A DNA stretch of 56,014 nt from an uncultured Clostridia bacterium (GCA_947632195.1 CANROE010000011.1:1-56014); one strand, 5' to 3'. Numbered from the stretch's first letter, positions 22,627 to 34,091 are shown. The notes: generated from the sequence alone by a model not told the origin. A program made the numbers and translations.

Positions 22627-23285
22627 TCAATGCCGCCCGCTGCGGCCCGCTCTTCATACACTTTTCCGAGGATCCGCCCGATGACGGGGAAGGGCGAATC
22701 CACCGCCTCCTGCGGGAGCGGTTCGTTGTTGTTCGTGCCGAAAACGCGGTGAAAGATCGCCGTCAGCACTTCAATCTGCCCCTTGTAGAGTTCGGCGTGG
22801 GCGCATTGGGTACGGAATTCCTCATATTCGGTGCGGGCGGTGGCAATATCCCCCTCGTCGAGCTTGATGAGGATGTAAAAGTACGCCGTCATGTACTTCC
22901 AGCCCTTGCCGCCGTTGTGGCGGAGCAAATCGATATACCGCTTTGCGGCGGGCAGATCGTCGAGCGCCATGCTTGCGCGGATGTACCGCACGATCGCCAC
23001 GATGCGCACGAGGAAGAAAAAGGGGCTCTTCATCTTTTTTTCGATGAGGGCGCGCTCTTCGTCGTACCTCTTTTCGGCGCACAGTTTGCCGCACTTAATA
23101 TTGAGATTGTCCTGCATGACGGCTTTGACTAAGAGGAGCAACGCAAACACGGCGGCGGCGAGAAGAACGGCTCCGCCGACGATTTCGCCGGGCTCGCTGT
23201 CCAAGACGAGGACGACGATCCCGAACGCGAGGAAGACCGCCGCAAGGATCGGCAAGCCGATATAGACAAATAAATTGCGTTTCAT
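22617..23285 (-). CDS. Membrane protein with TPR-like cytoplasmic domain, unknown
   Basis: 222 residues. Two membrane segments lie at about 6-27 and 36-55. The remaining 165 residues are helical with spaced pairs of the kind seen in tetratricopeptide repeats (CGKLCAEKRYDEERALIEKKM; RYIDLLRHNGGKGWKYMTAYFYILIKLDEGDIATARTEYEEF). No enzyme motif is present. It lies between RNase J and trmR in one minus-strand unit with a clear ribosome site. I do not recognise the family. Confidence 0.65.
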   Translation of the reverse strand: MKRNLFVYIGLPILAAVFLAFGIVVLVLDSEPGEIVGGAVLLAAAVFALLLLVKAVMQDNLNIKCGKLCAEKRYDEERALIEKKMKSPFFFLVRIVAIVRYIRASMALDDLPAAKRYIDLLRHNGGKGWKYMTAYFYILIKLDEGDIATARTEYEEFRTQCAHAELYKGQIEVLTAIFHRVFGTNNNEPLPQEAVDSPFPVIGRILGKVYEERAAAGGIEWN

Positions 23286-23329
23286 ATTTTTTCTCCTTTG
23301 GCGTTGTTATTCCGAAATTTCCCGCACGG

Positions 23330-25339
23330 TCATACGTCCAAAATGATGGGAATGATCATGGGAGATTGCTTTGTCTTTTTGAAGAGATAATTTTTCATGG
23401 CGCGCTTGATGGCGGCGCAAAGTTCCTCGCGGTTCCTCGCCCCCACACTTTCGATTGCCTTTTCCACGACGTCTTTGAGATCGCGCAGATATTCCTGTTC
23501 GTCCGAAAAGACAAATCCGCGGCTCTCGATGTTGACGTCGGAAAGCACCGTGCCGTGCGAAAGGGCGAGCGTCACGATAAAGACGCCCTCGCTCGACATG
23601 CGGATACGGTCTTTGAGGACTTCACCCTTGGAATCTTCGTACCCCTCCCCGTCGATGAGGCGGGACCCTGCGGGAAAACTCTCCCCCTGCGTTATGCTCT
23701 CGTCCGTCACCTCCGCGCAAACGCCGATGTCAGGGATAAAGATACACTCGGGGCGCATTCCCGTCTCCTCGGCAAGCAGCGCATGCCGCTTTAAATGGCG
23801 GTATTCCCCATGCACGGGGATGAAGAACTTCGGGCGCAGCAGGGAGTGCATGATCTTGTGCTCTTCCTGGCAGGCATGCCCCGAGACATGGATTTTTTCG
23901 AGGCTCTCGTAAACGACATTCGCGCCCAGCTTGAACAGGTTGTTGATGACGCGGTAGATCATGCGTTCGTTGCCGGGGATCGGGCTCGCCGAGATGATGA
24001 TGGTGTCGTTTTTCCCGATCGTGATCTTGTTGAATTCTCCCGACGCCATACGGGTGAGCGCACTCATCGGCTCTCCCTGCGAGCCCGTGGAGACGATGAC
24101 GATCTCACGGTCGTAGAAGTTCTTCGCCTTCTCCACGTCCACGAGCACCCCTTCGGGAATGGTGAGCTCCCCAATCTTGACCGCCGCGTCCACCACGTTG
24201 AACATGCTCCGCCCCGAAAGGGCGACTTTGCGGCGGAATTTCACGGCGATGTCGATGATCTGTTGGAGACGGTGCACATTGGAGGCAAACGTCGCAATGA
24301 TGAGCCGCCTGTCCGCGTTCTCCGAAAAGAGATGTTCGAGGGTCGTTCCGACGACCGTCTCGCTCATGGTGTAGCCGGGGCGCTCGATGTTGGTCGATTC
24401 GCCGAGATAGAGCAACACTCCCTTCTTGCCGTATTCCGCGATCTCGGCAAGGTCGATGGGTTTTCCCGCAACGGGCGTCAAGTCGATCTTGAAATCCCCG
24501 CTGTGGAAAATGATCCCGTAGGGCGTTTCCACCGCCAGGGCGAGCGCGCCCGCGATGGAGTGGTTGACATTGACGAAATTCACCGTAAAGACGCCCGCCT
24601 TCACCTTTTCGCCCGGGGAGACGGTGAACATCTTCACGTTGTTCAAGCGGTGTTCGCGGAGCTTGCCGTCCACCAGCGCAAGGGTCAGCTTGGTGCCGTA
24701 GACGGGCGCCGAGATCTCCTTCATGAGATAGGGCACGCCGCCGATGTGGTCCTCATGTCCGTGCGTCAGAAAGACGGCGCGGATCTTGTGCTTGTTCTGC
24801 ACGAGATAGGTGATGTCGGGAAATACAAGGTCAATGCCCGGCATTTCTTCCGTCGGGAAGATGATGCCTGCATCGATGACGATGATGTCGCTCCCGAACT
24901 CGATCGCCGTCATATTTTTGCCGATCTCCCCCACGCCGCCGAAAAAGAGCACCTTGACGGGCTGCTTTTTGCGTTTTTTGGGGGTACGTTCCTTTGCGGG
25001 CTGCTTTTGCGCCGCAGCGGCGGGTGCGGGGCGGGCCGCAGCGCGGGTTCCCCGTTTCCCCTGTTGTTTCGGTTGCGCGGGCGCGGGCGGATCGGCGGGC
25101 TTTTGTACGTTCTCGGGGAGCTGCACGGGCGTCCCCTTGCCCTTCGCGCGGGATCTGCGGCGGTTTTTGAGCCCCGCCTCTTCCATCGCCTCCTTTGTGC
25201 GCGTTTCGCCCGTATGCGCGGGCGCGGTCGCAGGAGGGCTCTTTTTTGCCTGTTCGCGGTTATACGCTTCGAGCCCGTTCAGGATCGCCAGCTCGATCGC
25301 ACTCTTTCCCTCCTGCCTGTTCTTACCTTTCTTGTCCAA
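23330..25339 (-). CDS. rnj: Ribonuclease J with a long basic N-terminal extension
   Basis: 669 residues. The metallo-beta-lactamase/beta-CASP core starts near 125 (VKVLFFGGVGEIGKNMTAIE) and has the zinc motif THGHEDHIGG, NVNHSIAGALA, FHSGDFK, STGSQGEPMSAL and the late HVSGHACQEEH. The core (about 545 residues) matches RNase J1/J2 length. The first 125 residues are low-complexity, rich in K, R, P, A and Q, and could bind RNA or partners. RNase J processes and degrades mRNA from 5' ends. The start codon is TTG, 8 nt after AAGGAG; no ATG is better placed. Confidence 0.93.
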   Translation of the reverse strand: MDKKGKNRQEGKSAIELAILNGLEAYNREQAKKSPPATAPAHTGETRTKEAMEEAGLKNRRRSRAKGKGTPVQLPENVQKPADPPAPAQPKQQGKRGTRAAARPAPAAAAQKQPAKERTPKKRKKQPVKVLFFGGVGEIGKNMTAIEFGSDIIVIDAGIIFPTEEMPGIDLVFPDITYLVQNKHKIRAVFLTHGHEDHIGGVPYLMKEISAPVYGTKLTLALVDGKLREHRLNNVKMFTVSPGEKVKAGVFTVNFVNVNHSIAGALALAVETPYGIIFHSGDFKIDLTPVAGKPIDLAEIAEYGKKGVLLYLGESTNIERPGYTMSETVVGTTLEHLFSENADRRLIIATFASNVHRLQQIIDIAVKFRRKVALSGRSMFNVVDAAVKIGELTIPEGVLVDVEKAKNFYDREIVIVSTGSQGEPMSALTRMASGEFNKITIGKNDTIIISASPIPGNERMIYRVINNLFKLGANVVYESLEKIHVSGHACQEEHKIMHSLLRPKFFIPVHGEYRHLKRHALLAEETGMRPECIFIPDIGVCAEVTDESITQGESFPAGSRLIDGEGYEDSKGEVLKDRIRMSSEGVFIVTLALSHGTVLSDVNIESRGFVFSDEQEYLRDLKDVVEKAIESVGARNREELCAAIKRAMKNYLFKKTKQSPMIIPIILDV

Positions 25340-25363
25340 AAAATATCTCCTTCTCTCCGGAAC

Positions 25364-25398
25364 TTACGCAAAAACGAGAGCAGCGCGCTCTCTTTTCC
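25364..25398 (-). promoter_or_regulatory. Attenuator-like hairpin and possible short ORF in the RNase J leader
   Basis: On the minus strand AAAAGAGAGC-gcgct-GCTCTCGTTTTT resembles an intrinsic terminator. A 21-codon frame (25429 to 25364) runs through it from an ATG close to the promoter. This could be a leader attenuator, but the stem is short. Confidence 0.35.
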
Positions 25399-25432
25399 GA
25401 AGAAGTTCTGTTTTTCCATTCATTTCCATTCT

Positions 25433-25461
25433 ATTTTACAACAAAATCGCACAAAAGGCAA
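25433..25461 (-). promoter_or_regulatory. Promoter of the RNase J operon
   Basis: TTGCCT (25456-25461), 17 nt, TAAAAT (25433-25438) on the minus strand, about 95 nt before the TTG start codon. Confidence 0.75.
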
Positions 25462-25508
25462 TATCTTTTTCCCGCTTTTCCGAAAGCCGTACGGATTTTT
25501 TTGCGATT

Positions 25509-25564
25509 TTTATTTAGATAAATATCGAATTATTATATTTTTTATTTAGACGAATATCTAATTA
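25509..25564. repeat. Two 24-bp AT-rich direct repeats upstream of the RNase J promoter
   Basis: Copies at 25509-25532 and 25541-25564 differ at 3 of 24 positions and start 32 bp apart. The second contains the inverted repeat TTAGA-n6-TCTAA and overlaps the YihY stop codon. They may bind a regulator or act as an upstream AT element. Confidence 0.6.
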
Positions 25565-26362
25565 AAGCGTTTTGTGCTCGGGATTGCGCAAATTCATGCG
25601 GTGGCGGTTGAATACGACGCCCGCCGTAAAACAGATCATCATCCAATAGAGCCATAAAAAGAAGATGATGACGAGGGAGAGCGCGCCGTATAGCCGCTCC
25701 TGATTGGTAAAGTTGAGATAGACGGTGAATGCGCCGGACGCGACCAGCCAGGCAATTGCGGTGTAGAGGCTGCCGAGGAGAATTTCGTATGGTTTACAGC
25801 GATAGGGACAGATATAGGCGTTGAGCATCCATGCGGCAAAAAAGCCGAGGAGCAGGACGAGGGAATAGACGATCGGATAGTAGACCCAGGCGGGAAGAAA
25901 GCGCGCGAAGTAGTTTGCGCCGAGAAGAACCGAGCCGGCGGCTGCAAAAAAGGCGAGCACGCCGAAAGTGAGTAAAACGGCGGACAGACGCACCTTCCAG
26001 CCGTGTTTTTTGCGGCGGTAGTCGTATAAAATTTCCCCGCTGCGGCGGAGATGGTAGAAAAAGCTCGTACTTGACCAGAGGGTCGTGGCGAGGAAGAGGA
26101 CGCTCACCCCCGCCGTCGCGCCCACCGCGTTGGCTTTTAAGTAGACGAGGAGTTCCCGTGCCCAGCCGAAAAGTTCGAGGTGCAGAATTTGCTCCACGTC
26201 GAAGGCGGAGTTGCCGAAAAGGAGCACGAGCCAAAAGGTCAGCGGCACAAGCGACATGATGAGAAAAAAGGTGAGCGTTCCCGCCACCGTCGTATATTTT
26301 CCCGCCGAGAGAGCGGCAAACGCCCTTCTCCCCCACCGCCATACCTTTTTCAGCCAACTCAT
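25562..26362 (-). CDS. YihY/BrkB family membrane protein
   Basis: 266 residues with about six membrane segments. The N-terminal pattern (TVAGTLTFFLIMSLVPLTFWLVLLFG) and the late LYGALSLVIIFFLWLYWMMICFTAGVVFN block are those of the YihY/BrkB family, formerly thought to be RNase BN. The function is not established; a transport or envelope role is usual. There is no clear ribosome site before the ATG. It lies downstream of tuf, behind two hairpins. Confidence 0.85.
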   Translation of the reverse strand: MSWLKKVWRWGRRAFAALSAGKYTTVAGTLTFFLIMSLVPLTFWLVLLFGNSAFDVEQILHLELFGWARELLVYLKANAVGATAGVSVLFLATTLWSSTSFFYHLRRSGEILYDYRRKKHGWKVRLSAVLLTFGVLAFFAAAGSVLLGANYFARFLPAWVYYPIVYSLVLLLGFFAAWMLNAYICPYRCKPYEILLGSLYTAIAWLVASGAFTVYLNFTNQERLYGALSLVIIFFLWLYWMMICFTAGVVFNRHRMNLRNPEHKTL

Positions 26363-26380
26363 ACATACAGTATGCGCAAA

Positions 26381-26408
26381 AGAAAGCAGAGGAAACCCCC
26401 TGCTTTCT
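26381..26408 (-). terminator. Second hairpin between tuf and yihY
   Basis: AGAAAGCAG (26381-26389) pairs with CTGCTTTCT (26400-26408); on the minus strand it continues TTTTG. It lies 20 nt upstream of the yihY start. Confidence 0.6.
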
Positions 26409-26445
26409 CTTTTCTTTGCGTCACTTGACGGTCTTTACAATACGC

Positions 26446-26469
26446 CAAAAAGCACGGACGAGCCGTGCT
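26446..26469 (-). terminator. Terminator of tuf
   Basis: AGCACGG-loop-CCGTGCT followed on the minus strand by TTTTT. Confidence 0.88.
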
Positions 26470-26493
26470 CTTTGTTCGTTGTCGGAAAGTTCC

Positions 26494-27714
26494 TTATTTC
26501 AGGATCTTGGAAACTGCGCCGGAGCCGACCGTTCTGCCGCCCTCACGGATAGCGAAACGGAGTCCTTCCTCGATCGCGACGGGCTTGATAAGCTCGACGG
26601 TCAAGGTGACGTGGTCACCGGGCACGACCATCTCGACGCCTGCGGGGAGCTCGATCGCACCCGTAACGTCGGTCGTTCTGATGAAGAACTGAGGACGGTA
26701 GTGGTTGAAGAAAGGAGTGTGGCGGCCGCCCTCTTCTTTGGTAAGGACGTACACCTGCGCCTCAAACTTCATAGCGGTGGGAACAGTACCGGGTTTTGCG
26801 ATAACCTGTCCCTTTTCGATATCGGTACGGTTGATACCGCGAAGAAGAGCGCCAACGTTATCGCCTGCCATCGCTTCGTCGAGCTGTTTGTGGAACATTT
26901 CAAGCCCGGTGATAACGGTGGTGCGGGGTTTCTCAATGAGGCCCACGATCTCTGCGGGATCGCCGACATGCGCAACACCTCTCTCAACACGGCCCGTAGC
27001 AACGGTACCGCGTCCGGAGATGGTGAACACGTCCTCGACGGGAAGAAGGAAAGGCTTCTGGTCGTCGCGTGCGGGCGTGGGGATATAGCTGTCAACAGCG
27101 TCCATGAGTTCGAGAATGCACTGGCATTCGGGAGCCGCCAAGATCTCGGCGTCGGAGCAGCCGCTGGTCGCTTTTTCAAGTGCCTTCAAAGCGGAACCCT
27201 TGATGATCGGGATGTCGTCGCCGGGGAAGTCGTAGGAAGAAAGGAGCTCGCGGATCTCCATCTCGACGAGATCCAAGAGTTCGGGATCGTCCATCTGGTC
27301 GATCTTGTTCAGGAAAACGATGATATAGGGCACGCCTACCTGACGGGCGAGCAGGATGTGCTCACGGGTCTGGGGCATGGGACCGTCGGTCGCCGCGACA
27401 ACAAGGATCGCGCCGTCCATCTGCGCTGCACCCGTGATCATGTTCTTGACGTAGTCAGCATGCCCGGGGCAGTCAACGTGTGCATAGTGACGGGAATCTG
27501 TCTGATATTCCACATGCGCAGTGTTGATCGTGATACCACGAGCCTTCTCCTCGGGAGCCTTGTCGATCTCGTCGTAACGCATCTTCTGCGCCTGACCTTT
27601 GCACGCCATAACCATGGTGATAGCTGCGGTCAAAGTGGTCTTGCCGTGGTCAACGTGGCCAATGGTACCAATGTTAACATGCGGCTTGCTTCTGTCGAAT
27701 TTTGCCTTTGCCAT
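26494..27714 (-). CDS. tuf: Elongation factor Tu
   Basis: 406 residues, full length. G1 GHVDHGKTT, switch [14 protein letters not shown]3 DCPGHADY, G4 NKID and G5 (GSALKALE) are all intact, as are the domain 2 and 3 landmarks ([13 protein letters not shown]; the C-terminal [12 protein letters not shown]). It brings aminoacyl-tRNA to the ribosome. It is last in the str cluster, 174 bp after fusA, and has its own strong promoter in that gap as well as likely read-through. Confidence 0.98.
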   Translation of the reverse strand: MAKAKFDRSKPHVNIGTIGHVDHGKTTLTAAITMVMACKGQAQKMRYDEIDKAPEEKARGITINTAHVEYQTDSRHYAHVDCPGHADYVKNMITGAAQMDGAILVVAATDGPMPQTREHILLARQVGVPYIIVFLNKIDQMDDPELLDLVEMEIRELLSSYDFPGDDIPIIKGSALKALEKATSGCSDAEILAAPECQCILELMDAVDSYIPTPARDDQKPFLLPVEDVFTISGRGTVATGRVERGVAHVGDPAEIVGLIEKPRTTVITGLEMFHKQLDEAMAGDNVGALLRGINRTDIEKGQVIAKPGTVPTAMKFEAQVYVLTKEEGGRHTPFFNHYRPQFFIRTTDVTGAIELPAGVEMVVPGDHVTLTVELIKPVAIEEGLRFAIREGGRTVGSGAVSKILK

Positions 27715-27820
27715 TTTGAGTGATCCTCCGATTATTTTTTATAATTTTTGATAACTACTTCCCGAAGGAAGCGCAGCTATCTATCATGCGATAAAAAGCT
27801 GATTTTTGCTTATCGAGGCT

Positions 27821-27849
27821 ATTATACCCCAATCTTTGAAAATTTGCAA
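27821..27849 (-). promoter_or_regulatory. tuf promoter
   Basis: TTGCAA (27844-27849), 17 nt, TATAAT (27821-27826) on the minus strand. The leader of about 100 nt contains a small stem (CTTCC-ttcg-GGAAG). Confidence 0.82.
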
Positions 27850-27888
27850 ATGTTTTTATGCAAATTTTTCCGATTTTGAGAAAACTGC

Positions 27889-29970
<2,082 letters not shown>

Positions 29971-29988
29971 AAGTTACTTGTTCTCCTC

Positions 29989-30459
29989 TCAGAATCTGAA
30001 ATGCGCAAATGCCTTGTTGGCCTCTGCCATTCTATGCGTATCTTCTTTCTTCTTCACGGACGCACCGGTGTTGTTGTAGGCGTCCATGAGTTCGGCGGCG
30101 AGTTTCTTGCTCATTTCGCGCTCGCTGCGCTTTCTCGTCGCAGCCACAAGCCAGCGGATGGCGAGGGTCTGGCGGCGTTCGGGTCTGATCTCGATGGGGA
30201 CCTGGTAGTTGGCGCCGCCCACACGGCGTGCCTTGACTTCCACAACGGGCGTGATGTTCGCAAGCGCCTGTTTGAAGATCTCCATGGGATCCTGGTTCAA
30301 TTTTTCTCCCATCTGGGTGAAGGCCTCGTAGACGATCCGCTGTGCAACGCTCTTTTCGCCGTCAAGCATGATCTGGTTGATAAGCTTTGCGACGACGGTG
30401 GAGCCGTACACGGGATCGGGAAGGACTTCTCTCTTGGGAACTTTCCCTCTTCTGGGCAT
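29989..30459 (-). CDS. rpsG: 30S ribosomal protein S7
   Basis: 156 residues, exactly the usual size. It begins [20 protein letters not shown] and contains the conserved [24 protein letters not shown] block and the tail [12 protein letters not shown]. The start follows AAGGAGATATTATC. The frame stays open far upstream, but that stretch is non-coding. Unlike the common str operon, the gene is 474 bp from rpsL. Confidence 0.97.
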   Translation of the reverse strand: MPRRGKVPKREVLPDPVYGSTVVAKLINQIMLDGEKSVAQRIVYEAFTQMGEKLNQDPMEIFKQALANITPVVEVKARRVGGANYQVPIEIRPERRQTLAIRWLVAATRKRSEREMSKKLAAELMDAYNNTGASVKKKEDTHRMAEANKAFAHFRF

Positions 30460-30933
30460 GATAATATCTCCTTGAAATGATTTTTTGCGGTTTCCCGCAG
30501 GGCGTTTGCCCTTAAAAGTCTGCTTGTGCTTGCCCGCTAAGCGGGTAGCAACTCTTCTCCCCTTCGACAGGGAATACTGCCTACTTTTCGGGCACCCTTT
30601 TGAAGTATTCCGAAAAATAGCAGGAGGTTGTTCACACATTTCTTTTTCTCGCCGCTTGTCTCGCCCTCGCCACGCTCGGTCTCGAATGCGTTTGGGCGCT
30701 CCACGGGCTACGCGCCAAACGTGAAGCGGCGGTCGTAGCAAAAATAAATGTCGTGATTGCTGCGGTCGTGCGGCGCTTTACGGCAGAAGTGAATTCCGCC
30801 TACGCCGCTCGGCGAATGTAGGAATTCAAGTCACGGCGCAAGCAGGGTTTCCCTGTGCCCGCGCACTCCATTTGCGCACACCTGCGCTCAGCCACCACGA
30901 AAATTTGTCTGCAAGACAAATTTTGTGAATATT
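30460..30933. other. 474-bp non-coding structured segment splitting rpsL and rpsG
   Basis: No frame here looks coding. Several self-complementary blocks are visible: an 11-bp perfect hairpin AAAATTTGTCT-GCA-AGACAAATTTT at 30899-30923 just after rpsL, a GAATTCC...GGAATTC stem at 30791-30827, CAGGG-AAA-CCCTG near 30845, and a GGAATAC...GTATTCC pair near 30570-30610. The rest is GC-rich. It could be an inserted repeat, an RNA gene or a regulatory RNA between the two ribosomal genes. No strong promoter is seen inside it. Confidence 0.55.
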
Positions 30934-31305
30934 TTACTTAGGACGTTTTGCGCCGTACTTGCTGCGGCTCTGCTTGCGTTTTGCAACGCCCGCAGTATCC
31001 AATGCGCCGCGAATGATGTGATACCGCACGCCGGGAAGGTCCTTGACTCTTCCGCCGCGGATGAGCACCGAGCTGTGCTCCTGCAAGTTGTGGCCTTCGC
31101 CGGGAATGTACACGGTACCTTCCTGCTTGTTCGTAAGGCGCACCCTTGCGATCTTTCTCAACGCAGAGTTGGGCTTCTTGGGAGAGGTGGTGGTCACCTG
31201 CAAGCATACGCCGCGCTTTTGCGGGCACTGGTCCAGAATGGGACATTTGGACTTGAATGCTTCTCTCTCTCTGCCCTTCTTGATGAGCTGATTGATGGTA
31301 GGCAT
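30934..31305 (-). CDS. rpsL: 30S ribosomal protein S12
   Basis: 123 residues. [27 protein letters not shown] and [17 protein letters not shown] are the expected signatures. The lysine in [10 protein letters not shown], the usual site of streptomycin-resistance change, is wild type. It is the first gene of the str cluster, behind AAGGAGG and its own promoter. Confidence 0.97.
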   Translation of the reverse strand: MPTINQLIKKGREREAFKSKCPILDQCPQKRGVCLQVTTTSPKKPNSALRKIARVRLTNKQEGTVYIPGEGHNLQEHSSVLIRGGRVKDLPGVRYHIIRGALDTAGVAKRKQSRSKYGAKRPK

Positions 31306-31442
31306 CTTGGCAGTTTCCTCCTTTTTTCTTATTTTTCGGAATATCTTCAAACCGCCGGAACGATTTCAAAGAACAGCTTTTCGTTTCCGCCGCAAACGGA
31401 ATGCGTGCAAAAAAACGCGCCTCTCCTGCGGCGTACTCATGT

Positions 31443-31471
31443 ATTTTAGCAGAGAAAACGGCCTTTGTCAA
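31443..31471 (-). promoter_or_regulatory. str cluster promoter
   Basis: TTGACA (31466-31471), 17 nt, TAAAAT (31443-31448) on the minus strand. The leader of about 135 nt includes a weak terminator-like stem (ACGCC...GGCGcGTTTTTTT near 31410-31435), which might attenuate rpsL. The gap to the divergent pgk promoter shows nothing else. Confidence 0.85.
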
Positions 31472-31547
31472 ACGTTTCACGGCAATTTTTCTGCGGTTTT
31501 CGTATATTTGCGCAAAAAAATCCCGATTATTTTCTTTGTGGAAAGTA

Positions 31548-31576
31548 TTGACAAATTTTCCGAAAAGTTATATAGT
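31548..31576 (+). promoter_or_regulatory. pgk promoter
   Basis: TTGACA (31548-31553), 17 nt, TATAGT (31571-31576), followed by a short leader with GAAGGAG. Confidence 0.88.
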
Positions 31577-31615
31577 TATTGGCGGAAAAAATTATATTGA
31601 AGGAGAAATTTTCGT

Positions 31616-32923
31616 ATGAACAAAATGACCGTGAAAGACGTCAAAGATTGGGCGGGAAAGCGCGTTCTCGTGCGCTGCGACTTCAACGTTCCCATGAAAG
31701 ACGGCGTGATCACCGATGAAAACCGCATTATGGGCGCCCTTCCTACCATCCAATATCTGATGGAACACGGCGCGAAAGTCATCCTTTGCTCCCACATGGG
31801 CAAACCTCACTCCATTTTCTCGGACGAAGTCAAGCTCAACAAGAAGGACAAGGCAAAGGTGGAAAAGGGTGAGACCACCGCAGAGGCGATCATCGAAAAG
31901 GCGAAAAAGGACGAGCCCAAAAAGCTCACTTTGGCTCCCGTTGCAAAGCGCCTCAACGAGCTCCTCGGCGGCAAGGTGACCTTCGCCTCCGACGTCGTCG
32001 GTCCCGACGCACAGGCAAAAGTCGCCGCCTGCAAAGAGGGCGAATGCGTCCTGCTTGAAAATCTCCGTTTCCATTGGGAGGAGGAGAAAAAGGATCTCGA
32101 ATTCTGCAAGAAACTTGCCGCCTTCTGCGACATCTATGTGAACGACGCCTTCGGTACGGCGCACCGCTCGCACGCCTCCACGGCGGCGATCGTGGAATAC
32201 GGCCTCGTCAAGACTGCGGTCTGCGGTTTCCTCATCGAAAAAGAGCTCACCGTGATGGCGGACTCCCTCGAACACCCCGTCCGTCCCTTCGTGGCGATCC
32301 TCGGCGGCGCCAAGGTCGCCGACAAGCTCGGGGTCATCTCCAACCTGCTTGAAAAGTGCGACACGCTCATCATCGGCGGCGGCATGGCATACACCTTCCT
32401 CAAAGCGCAGGGCTATGAAGTGGGCACCTCCCTTGTGGACGACGAAAAACTCGACTACTGCCGCGAAATGCTCGCAAAGGCGAAGGCGTCGGGCAAGGAA
32501 CTTCTTCTTCCCGTCGACACCGTGATCACGAAGAGTTTCCCCGATCCCATCGACGCACCCATCGAGATCAAGACTGTCCCCTCCACGGCGATCCCCGCCG
32601 ACATGATGGGGCTTGACATCGGCGAAGAGACGAGAAAGCTGTATGCAAATAAGGTAAAGACGGCAAAGACGGTCATCTGGAACGGCCCCATGGGCGTGTT
32701 TGAAAATCCCACGCTTGCGGCGGGCACCATTGCGGTGGCGCAGGCCTTAGCGGATGCGGAGGGTGCAACGACGATCGTCGGCGGCGGCGACTCTGCGGCG
32801 GCTTGTACGCAGCTCGGGTTTGCGGACAAGATCACCCATATTTCGACGGGCGGCGGCGCGTCTCTCGAATTGTTCGAGGGCAAGGTCCTTCCCGGCATCG
32901 CTTGCTTGAACGAGAAGGCGTGA
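31616..32923 (+). CDS. pgk: Phosphoglycerate kinase
   Basis: 435 residues, longer than the usual 390-417. It has [11 protein letters not shown], the substrate HMGKPH region, [33 protein letters not shown] and GGGDSAAA. Extra length comes mainly from a lysine/glutamate-rich insertion at about 65-90 ([16 protein letters not shown]...IIEKAKKDE) between the HMGKP motif and LAPVAKRL. It makes ATP from 1,3-bisphosphoglycerate. It is the first of the glycolytic genes here. Its stop codon touches the repeat block at 32923. Confidence 0.97.
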   Translation: MNKMTVKDVKDWAGKRVLVRCDFNVPMKDGVITDENRIMGALPTIQYLMEHGAKVILCSHMGKPHSIFSDEVKLNKKDKAKVEKGETTAEAIIEKAKKDEPKKLTLAPVAKRLNELLGGKVTFASDVVGPDAQAKVAACKEGECVLLENLRFHWEEEKKDLEFCKKLAAFCDIYVNDAFGTAHRSHASTAAIVEYGLVKTAVCGFLIEKELTVMADSLEHPVRPFVAILGGAKVADKLGVISNLLEKCDTLIIGGGMAYTFLKAQGYEVGTSLVDDEKLDYCREMLAKAKASGKELLLPVDTVITKSFPDPIDAPIEIKTVPSTAIPADMMGLDIGEETRKLYANKVKTAKTVIWNGPMGVFENPTLAAGTIAVAQALADAEGATTIVGGGDSAAACTQLGFADKITHISTGGGASLELFEGKVLPGIACLNEKA

Positions 32924-33053
32924 GTTCACGCGTTTCTTTTCTTCGCCCCTCTTGCCCACCCCTTAAGGGGTGGGTGTCTCCGAAGGAGACGGAAGGGGTG
33001 CTGTCCGAAAATAAACGCCGTGAAGAAATTAGTATGTATGCCTTAACTTAGTT
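32923..33053. repeat. Intergenic repeat module, copy 1
   Basis: About 131 bp, closely matching 34846-34979: AGTTCACGCGTTTCTTTT, then CCACCCCTT.AGGGGTGGG, a variable palindrome, GGAAGGGGTG, CGAAAATAAACGCCGTGA and CCTTAACTTAGTT. It lies between pgk and tpiA. Confidence 0.85.
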
Positions 33054-33161
33054 GTCCTCTCGTTCGTTTCATCGGACAAGAAGTTGCAAGTGTGCAACAA
33101 ATGTTGTCGCGCAGCGCAAAAGCGTGGTTTTGCTCGCGCAGTGATTTGGGAACCTATTTTC

Positions 33162-33305
33162 TTGCCTCCCCCCCCCGCACAGCGGGGGGAGGGTAGGGAG
33201 AGGGGGCACCTTATTTAATCTTCCTTAGATACACCGCCCCCCTTTCGGCTCACTGCGTTCGCCACTTTCCCCCGCTACGCGAGGGACAGCAAAGGTGCAC
33301 TCCCC
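33162..33305. repeat. C/G-run repeat module in the pgk-tpiA gap
   Basis: Carries CCTCCCCC...GGGGGGAGGGTAGGG, then CCGCCCC..CTTTCGGC and CGCGAGGGACAGCAA. Related blocks occur at 48499-48727 and, in shorter form and other orientation, at 40139-40195 and 46698-46755. The rest of the 32924-33344 gap shows no gene. Confidence 0.7.
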
Positions 33306-33344
33306 CCCCACCACATCTAAAAAATCATCAATAAGGAAACAAAA

Positions 33345-34091
33345 ATGAGAAAACCCATTATTGCAGGAAACTGGAAAATGAACAACACGGCGAGCGAGGG
33401 CGCAGAGCTTGTAAAAGCCCTCAAACCGCTCGTAAAAGAGGCAAAGTGCGAGGTTGTGGTGTGCGTCCCCGCCATCGACATTCCCGCCGTCAAAAAGGCG
33501 ATCCACGGCTCCAAAATCAGGCTCGGCGCGCAGAACGTCCATTTCGCGGAAAAGGGCGCCTACACGGGCGAAATCTCCGCAAACATGCTCAAAGAGTACG
33601 GCGTACAATACGTCATCATCGGGCACAGCGAGCGCCGCGCCTACTTCGGCGAGACGGATGAGACGGTGAACAAGCGCACCCTTGCCGCCCTTGCCGCAGG
33701 GCTCACCCCCATCGTGTGCATCGGCGAGAGCCTCGAAGAGCGCGAAGGCGGGCTCACCGAAAAGGTGCTCGACAACCAGATCGCCCTCGACTTCCAAGGG
33801 ATCGAGGACTTCTCCAAGATCGTCATCGCGTACGAGCCCATCTGGGCGATCGGCACGGGCAGGACGGCGACGGACGAGCAGGCAAATGAGACGATCGGTT
33901 ACATCCGCAAGCGCATGAAAAAGGTGTATGCGGGCAAGAACGTGGGCAAAATGCGCATCCAATACGGCGGTTCGATGAACGCGAAGAACTGCAAGGGGCT
34001 CATGGCGCAGCCCGAGATCGACGGCGGTCTCATCGGCGGCGCGAGCTTAAAGCCCGCAGATTTTGCGGCGATCGTCAATTTCGACAAGTAA
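33345..34091 (+). CDS. tpiA: Triosephosphate isomerase
   Basis: 248 residues. Lys in GNWKMN, catalytic His in IIGHSERR, catalytic Glu in IAYEPIWAIGTGRTA and the phosphate-binding GGSMNAKN and GLIGGASL loops are all present. It interconverts dihydroxyacetone phosphate and glyceraldehyde 3-phosphate. No strong promoter is seen in the repeat-rich gap, so it may be read from the pgk promoter. Confidence 0.98.
   Translation: MRKPIIAGNWKMNNTASEGAELVKALKPLVKEAKCEVVVCVPAIDIPAVKKAIHGSKIRLGAQNVHFAEKGAYTGEISANMLKEYGVQYVIIGHSERRAYFGETDETVNKRTLAALAAGLTPIVCIGESLEEREGGLTEKVLDNQIALDFQGIEDFSKIVIAYEPIWAIGTGRTATDEQANETIGYIRKRMKKVYAGKNVGKMRIQYGGSMNAKNCKGLMAQPEIDGGLIGGASLKPADFAAIVNFDK

Noticed and set aside
23795..25549. 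Long plus-strand frame opposite RNase J
   Set aside because: Shadow of the RNase J coding frame, with low-complexity His/Asp/Arg-rich translation.
26362..26397. Leaderless promoter for yihY (CATACT 6 nt before the ATG)
   Set aside because: No -35 hexamer at any normal spacing; a terminator-type hairpin occupies that place.
30460..30741. N-terminal extension of S7 in the open frame upstream
   Set aside because: S7 has its standard start MPRRG with a good ribosome site; the extension is Arg-rich non-coding sequence.
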